The notes under the pieces: generated by a model
The model's database searches: none
What the model saw: only the letters and a program-made list of their open reading frames with translations
What the model was told of the DNA's origin: nothing
Program-made: the position numbers and the translations under genes
Shown: in pieces, positions 12,787-27,945 of the stretch
Layout: the number at the start of each line of letters is the position of its first letter
How positions within the stretch are numbered: position 1 is the stretch's first letter
DNA from: Numida meleagris
Taxonomy: Eukaryota; Chordata; Aves; Galliformes; Numididae
Assembly (NCBI RefSeq): GCF_002078875.1
Contig: NC_034412.1
Coordinates: forward strand, 16,408,238 to 16,472,237
Length of the DNA: 64,000 nt
Direction of reading: 5' to 3'

Positions 12787-15700
12787 GGGGGGAGGGGGGG
12801 GCAGTCAGGCACCGAGCAAGGTCCCCCACACTCCTCATACAGCAGGTCTGAGCAAGGTGTGGGGCAGAAGCCCGCTGCAATGGAAATGGCCGCTCTGCCC
12901 AGCCCAGCACCACCAGCTGCTCCACAGCCCAGGCACAGGCACAAACCTCATTTATATGCTTCAATCCCCACAGGCCCCGAACCAATAAGTACACTAAAAA
13001 TGCAGAAGAGCTAATCCTGTGATCCTTAATCTAATTTCAATACAGTTGAGGTGAGACACATTTTTCTATCCTTACGTTTAACAAGAATGATTCCTGGCAA
13101 CCCCGTGAAACAGATGAAGGATTTTATACAACACAAAAAGCTCTGCAACCATCAAAACGCAGCCCCTTCTGGGACTGAGCACAGTGGCTCTCTGAACTAC
13201 ACACACAATACTATGGGACAGGACACAAGGGAAAATACAGTACCTAACAGAAATGGAACAGGGTGAGAATGAAGCATACAAAATGTAACCATCCAAACCA
13301 GAATGCAGTGAAGATGGCAATCCTTAGTCATTATGCATGGCTGGAGCTCTAAATACAGATGTTATTACCAGTAAAATACCGGAAATAATTTTGTAGGAAG
13401 TCACAAATTCAATTTTCATTCAAGACACTGGAGAGCTTATGAAAGCTTCTTAAATTTCCTCAAAATATCATTGATGGTTGGAATTTAAAAATGTTCAACT
13501 AGATCTGCTGGCAGAAAGGAAGGAAAGTTCTTACAAGTTTAATTCCAGATTTTTCATTCTTATAATTTGCCCAATGTCAAGAAATTGGAAAAAAAAATTA
13601 GCCAGCACCAATAGTTTGATTAACAACGTAAATAAATTAATCTCAGTCTCTCATATGCCATAGGTACAAAAGCACTCATCAGGCTTAGCTGGGAACTGAA
13701 TAAATTACAGTGGAATTCTGCCGAAACCATAAAGTGACTCAAGTGTAGCAGTGAAGAGGTCAAGCCATCAAAACGCAATGGTGGTGAAGAGGAATTGTGG
13801 CTGCCTGGGTTCATCAGCAGCATCTACAAAGAAGGCTGAGCTCTGAGCACCCTGCAGAGGGGTAGGCTTTGAGGGCTGCATCACATCCTTGGGTCCGTGC
13901 TTGAAGCCACCAGGACTTAACACATGTTAACTGGACGCAGCATTTGGATATGGGGAGAGGCACGTAGGTAAGGAAAAAGTCTTAAATTACACAGAGGTCA
14001 AATGTACCTACTACTTATCATCAGTGCCTAGATGAAAGCTTCTGCTGCAAGAGCAGCTGAGCAAGGATTGCTCCTCTGTGCTCAACTTCTCAAATACAAA
14101 ATTAATATATTCATTTTGAGAGGAGAGAAATCCTCCCTTCCTGCCAAACCTTTGAAGTACAGTCTCCGGGCTAACCAGGGCTGGCAGGCAGATTTACTGC
14201 CATGAGCAGACAGACCACAGCCCATCCCCTGCAACAGGGACTCCTGCTGCTGCACCACTGGGCTGCAAGCCTCAATTTTGGTCTGTACACCAGCAACGCT
14301 GAGGACATCCAGGGACAAACCCCAGTACGCAAAAAGCAGCTACTACATAGTGAGACTCTGACAGGAAAAAGCAAAGAGCTTTTTCTTGCAGAGCGTTACC
14401 TTGCTGGCATCGCACTGCCCACAGCTGGGACTGCTCTAGGGCTGGCCTCTGCACACCGGGAGCTGCCACGCTTACGGTCCTAAAGACATGCCGGTTAGCT
14501 CAGACACAGCAGCCGATTTGGGGTTAATCTCAGACTTACTCTGGTGTCCATTAAGATATTTTCCAAGGCTCTAGGTCCAGTTTCACGTGGGAAAATGTGC
14601 CAGAATGAATCAAGCTCCTCAGAAGCAAAAAGTCAGTAATTAGTATGTGGGACAGGGCATAGCAGTGTCTAAACAGAGACGCAGCGAAGCGGAAAACCAG
14701 GGAAGCAGATGCTAGCAGGTCACAGAGATGAGCGCACCACCTCCAGCATGAAAAGGAAGATGCGGGGGAGTTTCCAAATGGTGGGCTGACATGGCAGCAA
14801 GGGGAAAAGCAATTTCCTTTCTTTCTGGAGCATAGTTGTTAATGGAGCTGTTGGCACTGGGAGTGGGGAACAGTTTCAGATTGATGGGCCTGGTTTCAGA
14901 TGTTGAAACACAGGGCGTATCTGCTCCTTCAATAGTGATCAGGATTTGCTTTGTTTCTGACAACAGGGCCACTGCCAGAGGAGAGGAAAACCCTTTCGTG
15001 GCCGTGGGAGGCTGCAGGCACCAGCAAAGCAGCACTGAAAGAGACCTGCATGAGGGACATACAGAGAGGGACCTGCCCCGGCATGGGGATCACAGAGAGG
15101 ACAGTGTATGAGCACAGGGGCTGAGAGCGGGATCCCTCAGCTGCCCATTTACCAGCACCACAAGCAGCCACGGGGGAACAGAAAGAATGGAGGTTTTTCA
15201 TTTTATTCCCTCTTGGAGCTTCACAAACCTTGCTTCACAATAAAGCCATCAAAATAAGCTGAGCCATGAAGCAAATGGGAGGCCTGGGGTGGAGCAAGTT
15301 CAGTGTTTCTGGGCTCCAGGAACTGAAGAGTCTGTTTAGCAACAAATCTTTGTCAAGCTAATCTTGCTATCTTCCTCAACCCTCCTATTAGATTTACTTA
15401 AATGTATTGTGCAATGCAGATTGTGTTTGGCTTTCTCTTGCTGCAATATGCTATAGGCTTTGCATCTATTTGTCTGTCTCCTTACTGATGGATAGACAAA
15501 TCTGGCTGGCTGGCAATACTGTACCCCCTGTCAAATGAGTATTCAGGAATAGTAGAGTTTTTAAGGAGTTAACAGCACGAGCACTGATTTGTACTAAAAG
15601 GGCTGATGCATTTTAGCACTCTTACTACAACCTCAGGCTGCATTTTTCATCCACCACTATTTCCCTCCCTCTGTTCCTACAAGGCGTTCAGGTCCGGCTC

Positions 15701-18700
15701 CCAGCCAGAGGCCTCCTGCAAGCCCCTGCAAGGCTGATATAAGGCTGTTGAAATCCCTGACAAAGATAGGAATCATCACCCGACCGGCTCCCTGCTTCCT
15801 GCCAGATCACAAGACACCTCCCCGTGCCACCTTATCCGCGCCATCTCTGCAGATGACAGGTCTCCCTGGGCAGGCCGCAGGAGCTTCCATGGCTCACAGC
15901 GGGGCCCAGCTGCGGCCCAAGTGGCACAGTGAGCCCGGGGAGCCTGGGTGGGGGAGGCCCAGCCAGGAGCCCCGCACCGCTCTGCGGGACTGAGGGAGCA
16001 CCCATGCAGCACAGGCCAATTCTGTGAACTGATTATTTGCACAAGAATCATGTTCAGACTTCAGAACAGATGCCCTCAGGGATGAACCTCACCTACAAAG
16101 GGAAGGTTCCACATGCAGCAAGCCCCGCCGAGCCACAAGGCCGAAGCACAGAGCCTCCTCCCTGACAGACTGCACGCACCAGAGACCTGTGCCAGGACTG
16201 CTGCTGCTGCGAGCCCCCAGACGGACAGGCACAGCCTGCCAGGCATACGGCCACTGCCCTGCCAGCTGCAGCCAAGCCCACAGAAACAACTGCCCTGCGA
16301 TCCGAAGGCAGAACTGCAGGTGCACTGTGCTGAGGAACTCCAGTCAAATGGCTATGACAAAGGTTTTAATATCACTGGTTTTACATCTTTTTTTTTTATT
16401 ACTGATCTGCCCAGCATGGTGCTTCTCTGAAAGCCTCTGTGGGTGTATGCAGTAAATTCAATTACAGTTTTCTACATCCAGACCAGACAGACTTGTTTGA
16501 CATAGAGAGTACTGTCTTCACTAAACCAGTTAATTTAGTTCAGCAACAGTGTATGGTTAGAAGGCGTGGATTAAAGGGCCGTGAAACGAGAAGAGAAATA
16601 AATGATTCCAGGCGAAACAGCTCCTGAGAGACTTCGCTGTCCCATAGAATGACCAGACATGCTTCCCACTGCCCCAGGCTGGCTGAAGCCAGAAGCCCAT
16701 TGCCAACAACAGCAGCCCCAAACACCGGGCAGGCCTTCAGAGCAGCTTGCAGAGGTTTCATCCCCTGTGACAGCTGAAATGCTGACAGCTTTTGCTCACT
16801 AAAGCTATAGGTGAATAAAAGTTTGTTGTTCCTATTCTCAAGAGACCCCACAGACAAAGCATTGAAGACGAAAGCAGTGGGCTTCAGTCTGGCCAATTTT
16901 AATGGACCTGAGTAACCGTGATAAGCTATTGTCTCAGGTTGAAACAGAAAAACACCACAGAACAAACCAAAAAGCACCTCAGCACAGGGTACTGACACTG
17001 ACTGCCTTGAAAGTGAATTCAGGACTTGGAGTGACCCACTCTGACGGCACTGAGAACAAAGTTCTCCCTAGCGACACACAACTGTCCCAGCCTGTCCCAG
17101 GAGCCCCTGTCTTTGTGCTGCTTCATCCTCAGTCACTGAGGGTGGTAGTGGATCATTTTGGCAGCCCAGGAAGGGCTACACTGATATTATCAGCATTTGG
17201 ACTGTAACCACATCTATGTACTATTAACTTATGGTATGGTTAATATTTATTACATTGAAAGATATATCTGTGGGAGAACTTCTATTAAAAACACAAGCTT
17301 AAACCCACACTGTCCGTGGAAGTGCTAATGGAGATATTTCAAATATATACCCCGAGGAAGGCAAGTCTTCATTATGAGCATCCTGTCAGTCACCAGATCA
17401 GTGCATTTAAAATGTAGCCCTTTTAAAAAAGGAAGATGCTTTCAAAAGATATGTATGCAGATGGTAACGAGCAGGATGAGGTTTTTCAGCCCTGGAAGGA
17501 GAAAATGATTAAAAAAATAATTTAGTCTGTGTGTGCATGTGCGTAAAAGCACATTTCTCTATCGGGTAACGGATGCCTCTGCAGCCAGGGCAATGGATAA
17601 TTATTTTCAAGTGGGTTGTCACCCTGCATTCAGTCCGCGTTTGCCTGACAGTGTGAAATCGGAAGGAAGCTTCATTGGCAATTCCCACCAGACATCAGAA
17701 AACCTCAAGCATGTAGAAAAGACTTTAATCTTCTTTAACCATTCCCATACTCTCCTTGAGGAAAATATCGCTGCTTTTTGAGGCAGAAAAAGCAGACCTT
17801 AGCTTGATAAGGATTAAAATGATTCTAACAAACAGTAAAATAAGATGATAGCCTGCTACAGTTGGAAGCTTTCTCACTTCACCCTGAAACAGAGAAAACC
17901 CTATAAACATACTGCTAAATGCAGTAGAGTGCCAATGACGTGTTTGTTAATCAGTCAGACGGGAGTAAGCTTCAGTGGCTTCAGACCAAGGCTGACAAAA
18001 GCATCCTCTTTACGAGCCTGCTTCAGAGAGATGCTGACCCTCTTCATCTCCAATGATTTCAAAGGGAAATCGGGACATTCAGAAACCTTGAGCTAATTTG
18101 CTATATAACAAACAAGATTCATACAACAGGGCGGACTGCTACGATTCACTGTACCGTTAAAGCAGCCTAGTATGAACGGGCTGATTTGAATCAGCAGCTT
18201 GGCCTTGGCTATACTACAGACAAGCTGTTAAAAGTTAAGTCTTTGATGAATTACAGGAACAGCAGGCACCGGGAAGTAAGCTTCCAACTGTCTAATGGCA
18301 GGAAAACCTAACTGGAAATGTGGCATCAGAAGCAGTGAGAAGTTTAGCACATCTTCTGCTGTACGAGATCTAAGAGGCAGCTTTTGTGTACAACACAGCA
18401 AGAATAAGGGGGAGAAATACAGAGGTGTAAAGAAGAAAAGATCCATACAATGAACAGCTCCAAAGAACTTTGGAGCACGTATACAGAGAGCAGTGAAATG
18501 CCACTTGAAGTCACATCAAGTGCCTCTGAAGGGTTAGCTCAGGTACTCAAGCACCATGGCTATGCAAGGCTTTCAGCTCTCCTGTCAGCCAACGTGATCG
18601 CTAGTGCTCTCCATGTGACCTCCCGACGCCATTACTGTACAGACAGCCTTTAATGATTCTGATCAATATCATAACTCAATCATGATCCGAAAATTTGTCT

Positions 18701-21700
18701 CCCTGTAGGGAAGACAGAGTATGAAATAAAGAGCTTACTATTTTCAGACTGGATGCAAAGAAAGCAATTACTAAACAATCAATGTCTTTAAACTCTTTAA
18801 CTTGCCTCACTAAAACATCTGGCAAAGCAGTGCTAGGCACAGCTTCAAGAAAAAGCGCCTTGGCCTCCTTTTTCCATTTCATCAGGCCTTATTAAGCATG
18901 GACAACTGTGAAGCTGTCAATAACGCTTCAGCGTGTGAGCTCTGAAGCCCTTCAGATAAGTCTTTGTTGTTGATCTTCACCCATCTGAAAGACAAGTTAT
19001 AATGCAGAGTAAACTCCTGGGCTGTGTAAGTTTGGGCTCAGAAATAAAGCACACACTTTCCTGTGACAGTTGTATATGTTGTGACCACTAATTGCTTCTT
19101 TCAGCAGTTGTGGACAGGTCTCCCATTGCTGTGTCCAGTTTATACAAGCACCAATGCTTAGGACAACCCTCACTTCTTGTCTGCCCAGCTGTGTCCGATC
19201 ATTTATCATTACAGATCAGGTGTTTTTACAACTGGTGAGACCAAAGTCAACAGTCTGCAAGACACAGCAGCCTCTTGAAATATCAGTCATCTGCTCCTTT
19301 CCCTCCCTCTTCTCCTTTCTGTGCATGTTTAGCATTACAATGGGGTTTTAATAAGGCATCTGATTTGGTAAACAATTCTTAATTTATTTACTCGGGCAAG
19401 TCTCCTTTGACTTTAGTGGGAGTTCTGCCAAGCTAGGGATCCTGGACCAGTGCCAGTGATAAAATGCCCATTTTACTGGCATGTACAATTTCCTATTTAG
19501 CTGCCAAAGAACCCTGGTTACCAGCTTCACAATAAGCTTTGTTTCCGTACCACAGAGAACAATGCAATGGATATTTCCTCTTCTCTCCAGAAGGGAGTTA
19601 AGCAAAGAGGTCCAGTTACTGCTGGCAGAGTGTGGGAAAACTGATGCTTGCAGGTGCCACTCTGTGGGCTCAGGGCTTCTCTTCCAAAAACTGCCTTATA
19701 AGAACTCTCTGCAGCACCACATACGCTGACACATTATCACATCTTCTCTAGTATGCTGTGATGCAGACAACATCCCATGTGTCCACTCATTCTTTCAAGA
19801 TAAAAAGAAAAATTCCACTGTGAATACCAGAAGGTTGTCTGACAGTTTGACAGGGAAGAAATTCAACCAGAGAAATATGTCATTTTGTCATTGGCCCAAC
19901 TGCTGGATTTCTTACTCTGGTAGTCCTCTAATTTACTCCACTGACTCTACAGAACTGGGTCCTGACTAACCAAATCAAAGCCCCCACTTAACTGAATAAA
20001 CATCTCAGTTAATTTAAGGCTTGGGAGAGAGAAAATCAGAAGACAGCTAATAAACAGTTGCTGTATTTAAAGGAATGATGAATTTAAGTCTACTGATTAT
20101 AAACACACGTTGTCAAATTACTCCTGTCTCCTCTCTTAAAGCCATAACCACTCCCCTTCTTATTCAGTGTTTTCTTGATTCCCCCAGTCTGTCTCCACAG
20201 ACGAAGGAAGACAGCCTTTTCCTTTGGGATCCCTGTCAGCCACAAGCCCTTCCCCTCTGGCAGCAACTGAGGAACTATTTCCCCAGCATACCTGGAGAAG
20301 AAAAATCATTGTCTCCATGCTGTCTACCCACTGCTCTGATGCTGCAGCTGCTGTACTGTACCTTACAAGACATTTTGACATACTGTTTACATAATGAACA
20401 ACGTCTTACGATGTTTTATGAATGAAATAATTTAATAAACGTGAGAACATATAGAAAGGTGCGGAAGAATTATTATGCCATAAATTTTGTTTCTGAAGAT
20501 CAGAGGCTGCATTGGCAGATACTTCATGCTACAGAGAGTGGGCTTCTATGCCATAGCTTAGACTGACTTAGTGCCAAAACAAGCATCCTGGGGAGAAAGC
20601 ATGGCACAGTCAGTGCACAGCTACCTACAACACACCAGCCATCATACGACAGGGCGTTGTACCCCACTTTCTTATTCTACTATGTGAAAGCCAGAATAGC
20701 GATAATCAGTGTCTGTCTGGAAATTTAGAAAAGGCACAAGTTAAACTGAAGGAAAAAGAGCACATTTGTTTATTTAGAAGTCTAAGCAATCATAATAAAC
20801 ATATGCTCAAATAATCAGCTCCTGTGTAATTACTCCTTCGCAAGCACATTTATTAGGTAGGTACATTCACTCTTTTTTGAAAATGCGGGTCAAATATTTC
20901 TCTCTTAGATAAATTATGTGCAACAGAAGACTGAGTTAAGAGCATGTATAACATTTATGAAATCCAAGTGTTGAGACCTTTCTGACCTTTTTTTAAGACC
21001 TCGACCTTGGAAACAAATAAGGACAGTGTTATTTTAATGTGCATTCAAATTTTAACAGCAGTCACACAGCTCTAGTGGAATCCACATCGAGTTTCCACTG
21101 TAGATTGCTCATCATTTCATTATGGTTCATTATGCTGATAACTGTCAGAAAGCATTAGAAGCAGGGGCCTTGAGTAATAGCACTGAAATGGTAATTTAAA
21201 AACAATATACTTTCTGGAGGAAATACAGCAGTGCACTAAATTCAATTAGAAGAGGCGAATGTAAAGACAACTAAGTGACGTTTGCTGTTTCAAGTCAGGT
21301 TCTTCGATTTCTTGATAACCTAAACTGGAGAAAACCCTTTTAGAGCAGGCACTTTTCTCTTGCATCTCACTGAATTTACCCTCATTATCTCTAAGCTTCT
21401 CTGGTATAAACTGTCTTAAATGCAACTGTTTCAGAAATATTTCAGGCCACGCCAAAATACCAATCAACCAGTCACTGTTTGGGTGGAACAACAGACTAAA
21501 TTTTTCAGGGTCACTTACTGAGACAAATTTCAAGCTGGACAGCCTGGCAATCTCTATTTTGTAGAGGGCTCCCAATTAAAAATCATTAATAATCGGAATC
21601 GAACTGACAATATAAACAATACAAAACTGTCCCATATTTGCTCATGTGAGCATTGTTTGTTAAGAAACAGTTTGAGAACCTGACTCATTAACAGTGGGGA

Positions 21701-24700
21701 CATGGGACCAACGCCCATTAGTCTGGGTGGGAAATGCACCTGCCTGCATCAGGCTGCCTTTCAGAGAGTCTCCCTACCACATCCTTACAGAGAAGGAAAC
21801 TCCAGAATGAGGATCATGATTGAGACTGACTGTTGATCAGCCTCATGGATTTGTGTGCTGGTAAGGCAATTTATCCCCCATTAGACTGCTAACCTTATGA
21901 ATGGCCCATCCCTTCAGCAAGTACTGAAATACAAAGAAGGTTTGAATATTTGCCTGAATGCAACTTTAGCAGTGCTTCCAGAAAGGAAAATGTCTGTGTT
22001 TGCCACAGTTTGTGCTCAGGTGAACCTGAGGTCAATCATACCACCTCCACACCCAAGCACACAGCTGACACGTCCACTGTGTTTCAGAATTCAAAGTCTA
22101 AACTCCCGGCATAGGTCAATGAGGCAGATCCAGGGCGGCTCTGCAGCTTGGCGGTGACAGACACAATGATTATTATTCCCATGAGGCAAGTGCGAGGGAA
22201 AAGAGGCATCAGTTAAGTACGTGCAAGTCAGGGTGTCTATGCCTGGCTTTCCCACACAGCCCACTGTCCCCTACGCTCACGTCCAGCCACATTCTGCCCT
22301 TTCTTGTAGGAGATTTAAGGCAGACATAACCACTCAGCAGAGCTGAACAGAGCAGAATGCTAAACACAGAGCCCGAGCTATTTGTTTAGACTGGATGCCT
22401 GACTGAATTGAAGGTTAGGCACAGTTTTTACAACTCAACGTTGGACAGAAATGTCAGATAGTGGTGTTCTGACACCAGAAAACTCTGGAGCACCTCCTCT
22501 GACCAGCACGTCACAAAGAAGGAGCTGCTTAGTACTCACCACGGGAGCTGTGAGAAAGGAAAGGAAAGGGAATTCACCAATTCCTGGTCATCCACTGGCA
22601 TAGTCAGCCTAATAGAAAGTCATAACAGTCCTCCTCCCCTAACCAAGAAGGCAAGATAAGCGGCGAGGCCAGCCAGCCTATTAGCAAAGGAAATCAATAG
22701 CCTAGGGTCAAAGCTTTACAAAAACACATCCTAAGAAGCTGAAGTTCTTCATCTTAAAAACTGTTTAGAAATAACAAAGAAAGGATCAATCCTCTGTCCA
22801 TTCCAGGTGTTCTCTCCAAATTACCTAATGTTACTTTTATTCACCTGGTCTAATAGTTCTCCAAGTGAACAGAAAGCTGATTTTACAAGCCAGTGGAGCA
22901 CAGTCTATCTTTTTGCTAGAAGAATGGATCTCTGATACCGTGTTTTATTTCTTCATTAGTGTGCCGTCACACTGAGCGATTACTAAATGCAGGGCCGAAT
23001 GAGAATACCAGGGTTAAAGAGAGCATAATGAACAAAGAAGGTGCCTGATTATTATGGCTGTCAGCACAAGGGAATTGGGTTTGTCACCTGGTTTAACCAA
23101 CTGGTAAGAACTGATTAGAGTCTGAATCCGTCTGAAAGAACTTTTGATGTTTATGCTCCCTTCTATCTCCACATCTTGTCAAGAGAGGCAGACAAACAGG
23201 GAGTTTCTTCCGGAGGGCCTTCCTTCAGCACAGGCCCTTCAAATGGTTCCTGGCCTCAAACACGTGGGAATAAGGGAACTTGGTGTGGCAAAGGACGGCC
23301 CTCCAGGAGCCTCCTGACCCCATTCTTGTGCAAGGCCCCACGGGGGCTGCACTTTGGGCCTGTGCAGGTGCCATCACCACAGCCACGCTCCAGCAATGAA
23401 GAGAAGGTATGAGTGAGCAAAGCGGCCCCACCAGCCAGCTCCAAAATAACTTCTGAGTCTTCCTTCATGCTGGATCACAGAAAAAGCTGCTCGTAAGCTA
23501 CTGGTAAAAATTCAGGGCTATGAAATGGAGTGTCCAGAGACAAGGCTGCTTCCCAGGGCCAGGCGGCTGTGGGATTGTGCTGTTGCCTTGCCTCTCTGCA
23601 CGTCACGTCCTCTGAGAGTGCTGCAGAGATGAAGACTGTAGCCAGCACCATGGCCCTTGCCCTCTCTTTTGCACTCTTCATATTTTCAGTGCAGAAGACC
23701 AAGACTGGGGACCTCAACTTTGACTGACCTCCAAATACCAGAAGGGGGAAGGGTGCCAGAAGCAAGTCCAAGACTTGACAAAAAAGGGCTAAGCTTGCAG
23801 GAGTACATTTTGCAATGTAAGCAAACATACGTATCATTTGCTCACAATTCCCCCATCTGGAATTATTTTGCTCTCTCCTCATACTTCAGTCCTGCACATG
23901 CCTATTTAAATTCAACCATCTGAGTCTTAATTTGATTTCTATTTGGTCAGTATATCAGTCGCTACAACCAGAACTTTATGAGAAATTTTTGCTGGTACAA
24001 CGCTATTTAGAGTGTATCTTCTGAACATTAGTTCTATTGTTGCTACAGACATTTTCCCTATCAAAATGGTCAAGTTTGAAATCTTCTAGTGTAAACAGTG
24101 TTACAAAAAGCATGATCCTACCCGACTTCAGCGAGGTTTCACAGCACAGCTAGACTTCTATCCCCAATCAGCATTTGGCAAGGGATACAGGGACCTCTCT
24201 TCTTTCCTACTAAGCTAAAGCAGCTGCTCCTGACTATACCCAGACCTGCTTAACCACAACCCAGCAAAACTCCCAGCTGAAAGGAAGAAGATCACTGAGG
24301 AAGAGCTGGAATCACAGGGTGTGGGAAAGGGATGAGTGCTGCTGAGTTATGGACATACTTTGCTTCTGCCTTGTAAGGGAGAAATTAAGATCGAAACAAA
24401 TGTGAGTCATCTCTCTAAAATGAATTTGGAATATATTAAAATGTTACAAAAGAAATATCTCAGCCTTCTCTCACAGACATATACACTACATAAATATACA
24501 GCTGAACTCCAAAAATCTGGAAGCATTTTCAATAGCTTTCAGAGAAAGTCACACATGGATATCCCCCAGTAAAATACAGCCCTTTCACTTATTGTTTCAA
24601 ACTGCTCTGCTCCTACAGAAACAAAAAGCAAAGCACTAGATGATCATGATTTAACACCAGGGCATGTCTAGAGTCTCAGGTCTTTGGCTGCCTAACCCAT

Positions 24701-24826
24701 TAACCAACACACAGGACAAGGAGCTGTTCCAGTAACTCGGCGGGTGTGCTCAGCGTGCTACGCCTTTTGTTTCTCATGCTGAAAATGTTCTGGTGGAACT
24801 GAAGCATAATTCCATTCGCTGTGCAT

Positions 24827-24864
24827 GATGTATTTATATATGAAGGATGTATTTATACACAAAG
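24827..24864. repeat. Imperfect tandem duplication, two 19-base units
   Basis: GATGTATTTATATATGAAG (24827-24845) is followed by GATGTATTTATACACAAAG (24846-24864). The first 12 bases are identical and differences are confined to the second half. Located about 600 bases downstream of exon 4 in intron 4. Confidence 0.9.
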
Positions 24865-25322
24865 GATAAAATAAACCATATTTTTCAGTTTTTTTTTTCA
24901 TTATTGTTTAAGATTTCTTATTACCACCCCTTTTGGAGGAACGCTCCTATATTCCTAAGGGCCATCAGCAATAGTTTGCGCAAATTATATATTTAATGGA
25001 ATTATAAATATTACATATTTACTCCTTATGAGTAAATTATGAAAAAAGTTGTCACAATTTCTAGAAATATCAATAATTTAAAGATGAAACGTGATGTCAT
25101 CTACTAGACAGGTCCTCAGACTGGAAATTAGACCTGTAATTAGACCCAACTCCATTTCTGAAGTTTGCAATTCACTCCTCTTGCAGCTACTCATTTAATT
25201 AGACTGTAATCTCTCAGTGCAACCATGTCACTGTTAGGAATTCAGGGCTGAAAACTAGTGTATTCTCTCCCAGAAGTGTGATCCAAAATGCAAACCGCCT
25301 CTGCAAAAGGCTGCAAGAGCTA

Positions 25323-25637
<315 letters not shown>

Positions 25638-27153
25638 TTACTTGCCCAGGCTGTGATCATAAATCTCTGCCTTACTTATTCAAAATCAAGGCAGGAGACA
25701 TTTCAAAAAGATCTAATGATGTCCTCTTAGCCCCAGGTGAAGAATTAACAATCATCACATTCTTAATGAGTACTTCTATGTCAGGAGATACCGATTTCTA
25801 ATTCCAACAAGAATCTGGCTTAGAGATGGCAAAAAGAAATTATGGACTTCTATTGACACTGCCAGAAAATCAGCTGCCTCTTTGTGCTTACTGTGGAGCT
25901 GCATGCTGCTTACCCCACGTCCACCTGCATTCACACACACCAGAGTACAACAAAAGGGTGCAATTGCTTCATTCTATGACTGCTTAAGGAATGGCAGCTG
26001 ACAGCCAGACCCTGCCAATTTTTAAGAGGGAGTGGGACAGGAACCCACAACGATTGGCAGCGAGGCCATGTGCCTGACATGCCCGGAAATGGCTCATCTC
26101 CCTCCTGTAAAGGCTGAATTAATTTGGCTCCTGCTCCCCAACAGAGGAAATCAGCAGTGCTCTCCCCTCCCCGAAGCCAGGACTCATCAGTGACTGCATC
26201 ACTGGCATGAGGTCCCATGTGCGGCTTGGCAAGCTTTCCATGACATCATCTTTGTAAGTGCAATGCTTACACGGATGGGTACTTTTACATCACTTGGAAA
26301 AAACTCATTAGTATCATTAATAACACATTTTAACGGTGGCTAACACGGATGCCATCTCAGAAATTTCTCCCTTGGCTCGAGATAAAAGCCAACCACCACC
26401 CCGCTTTCAGCACTATGGACAACAGAGAAAACACATAAGCACGCAAACATGTGAAAAAGAAGGTTCCTGGAATTTGTTGCACTACTCCCACTCATGTCTG
26501 GCCATTGATCACTGCCCTAACATCAAGTCCCCCCTCACACACTGCCATTTATCACCGCCCTAGTGCCACGGTCCTGTCCTCCTGCCCAATGCAGTGCATA
26601 GCTCCTGCCCGCCCCTACCCAGCCTGGGCTCCTCCTGCTCACCTTCCATCAGCTGCTCTCCTTTCCCTCCTTCTTTAATGAAGCTGTCCATACTGGGAAC
26701 GGGGAGGGGTTTAGTAACACATTTATAAACCAGCAAGTTGCTTCCCTCATTAACCAAAGCCATTTCTGGAATTTCCCTAACGAGCCCTAACTTTACGACG
26801 TGCCGTGCGCCATCTGCAGAAACACTGGGAGACCAGCCCGCTTTTGCTCGCTTTGGCTGCCACTGGACCAGAGAATCTTATAAAAACACATTGCTCAAAT
26901 GACTAAGATTTATGCTTCCGGAGTTTACATACATTGCGCAATTAGATAAGGTTCAACTCGCAAGGTGCTTTCTGGCCCTGCTTCAAATGGCCTTGGGGTT
27001 TCGAGGGGAATCAGAAACCGCAGCGCTGGCAGGAGGAGCAGCAGGGCCAGGCCAGCTCGCACACGGCACAGCAGCGTGCCCCCAGCACGGCACAACCCCC
27101 CAGGCACAGCCACAGCCCCTGCTTGTGATGTGAATGGACCAGGAACAAGGGGG

Positions 27154-27169
27154 AAAAAAAAAAAAAAAA
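27154..27169. repeat. Poly-A tract, 16 A
   Basis: Sixteen A preceded by a GGGGG run at 27149-27153. It lies right of a GC-rich patch (about 27000-27120) in intron 3. No retroelement body could be recognised beside it. Confidence 0.95.
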
Positions 27170-27877
27170 GGGAAAATTAACTTTCCTCTGTTTGCTCTGA
27201 TTTGCAATATGTGGTGAATGAGCTGTGCTATTGCTACAAGTCTTCCTGCAACCAGCTGAACAACAGCTGGTTCTGAGATGAGATCTCAGTCCTGGTTCTG
27301 TTCTTCTGCCTGAGCCCATCAGCACAGCTAGTACAGACAAGATCCATGCATAAGGAGTGGGACTTAAGAGTCCAAGTGGAGAGCACACTAACTGCTTCCA
27401 TCCATTATTCAAGGGTTTCAAAGAAAAACACAAGAATACTAACATTATTTTAATATAAGCATGATTGTCCACAGAAGTTATTAAATGAAGAGCTACATTT
27501 TGCATTTTCCCAGTATTAGAGCACTCTGAGATAGCAGTGTTGTACACAGAGGCAAGCTCTGCACTGACTGCAACATGTTATTGGAAAGGTAGAAAAATGG
27601 CACAGTTTTAGGGATTCCTTCCTCTCCTCACTTCCTTTACAGGGAATAGATGGATGCAGTGGGTACTGCAAGGTCAACAGACTGTAAGTCAAGGATTTTT
27701 TCCCCTTTGTTTCAAGCACTGTATTTTGCTTTCTACTATATTAAGCCGCTATCATTAATATTTCAAGACCTGAAGAAGGCTCTCCCAGTGCAGTGGCTGC
27801 TCCGAAGTGCACACAGCCATTTTGCTCCAGCTGCACAGACTGAGCTGGCAGCTGTCTTCATTTCTGTGTGCTCTGAG

Positions 27878-27945
27878 ATTCATAGAATCATGGAATTGCT
27901 CAGGTTGGAAAGGACCTTCAAGATCATTCACCACATTTCAGTACA
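27878..27945 (-). mobile_element. CR1 LINE 3'-end fragment
   Basis: The plus strand reads ATTCATAGAATCATGGAATT followed by CAGGTTGGAAAGGACCTTCA and AGATCATT. This is the complement of the well-known CR1 3' terminus, which has a GATC..AAGGTCC..TTCCAACC block and then ATTCTATG-type terminal repeats. The element is therefore in minus orientation, the same direction as EPHA4. Similarity fades to the right of about 27945, so only a short 5'-truncated piece is supported, as is usual for CR1. The left edge is set at the terminal repeat. Confidence 0.85.

Noticed and set aside
16540..16998. 152-codon minus-strand open frame in intron 4
   Set aside because: Peptide resembles no known family, and there is no clear splice or promoter context.
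25931..26218. Possible further CR1 piece near ATTCTATGACTG
   Set aside because: Only a short resemblance to the terminal repeat; the rest does not follow the CR1 pattern.
27011..27547. 178-codon minus-strand open frame
   Set aside because: It runs through the A16 tract, which reads as a poly-phenylalanine stretch, and through GC-rich unique DNA; no family resemblance.
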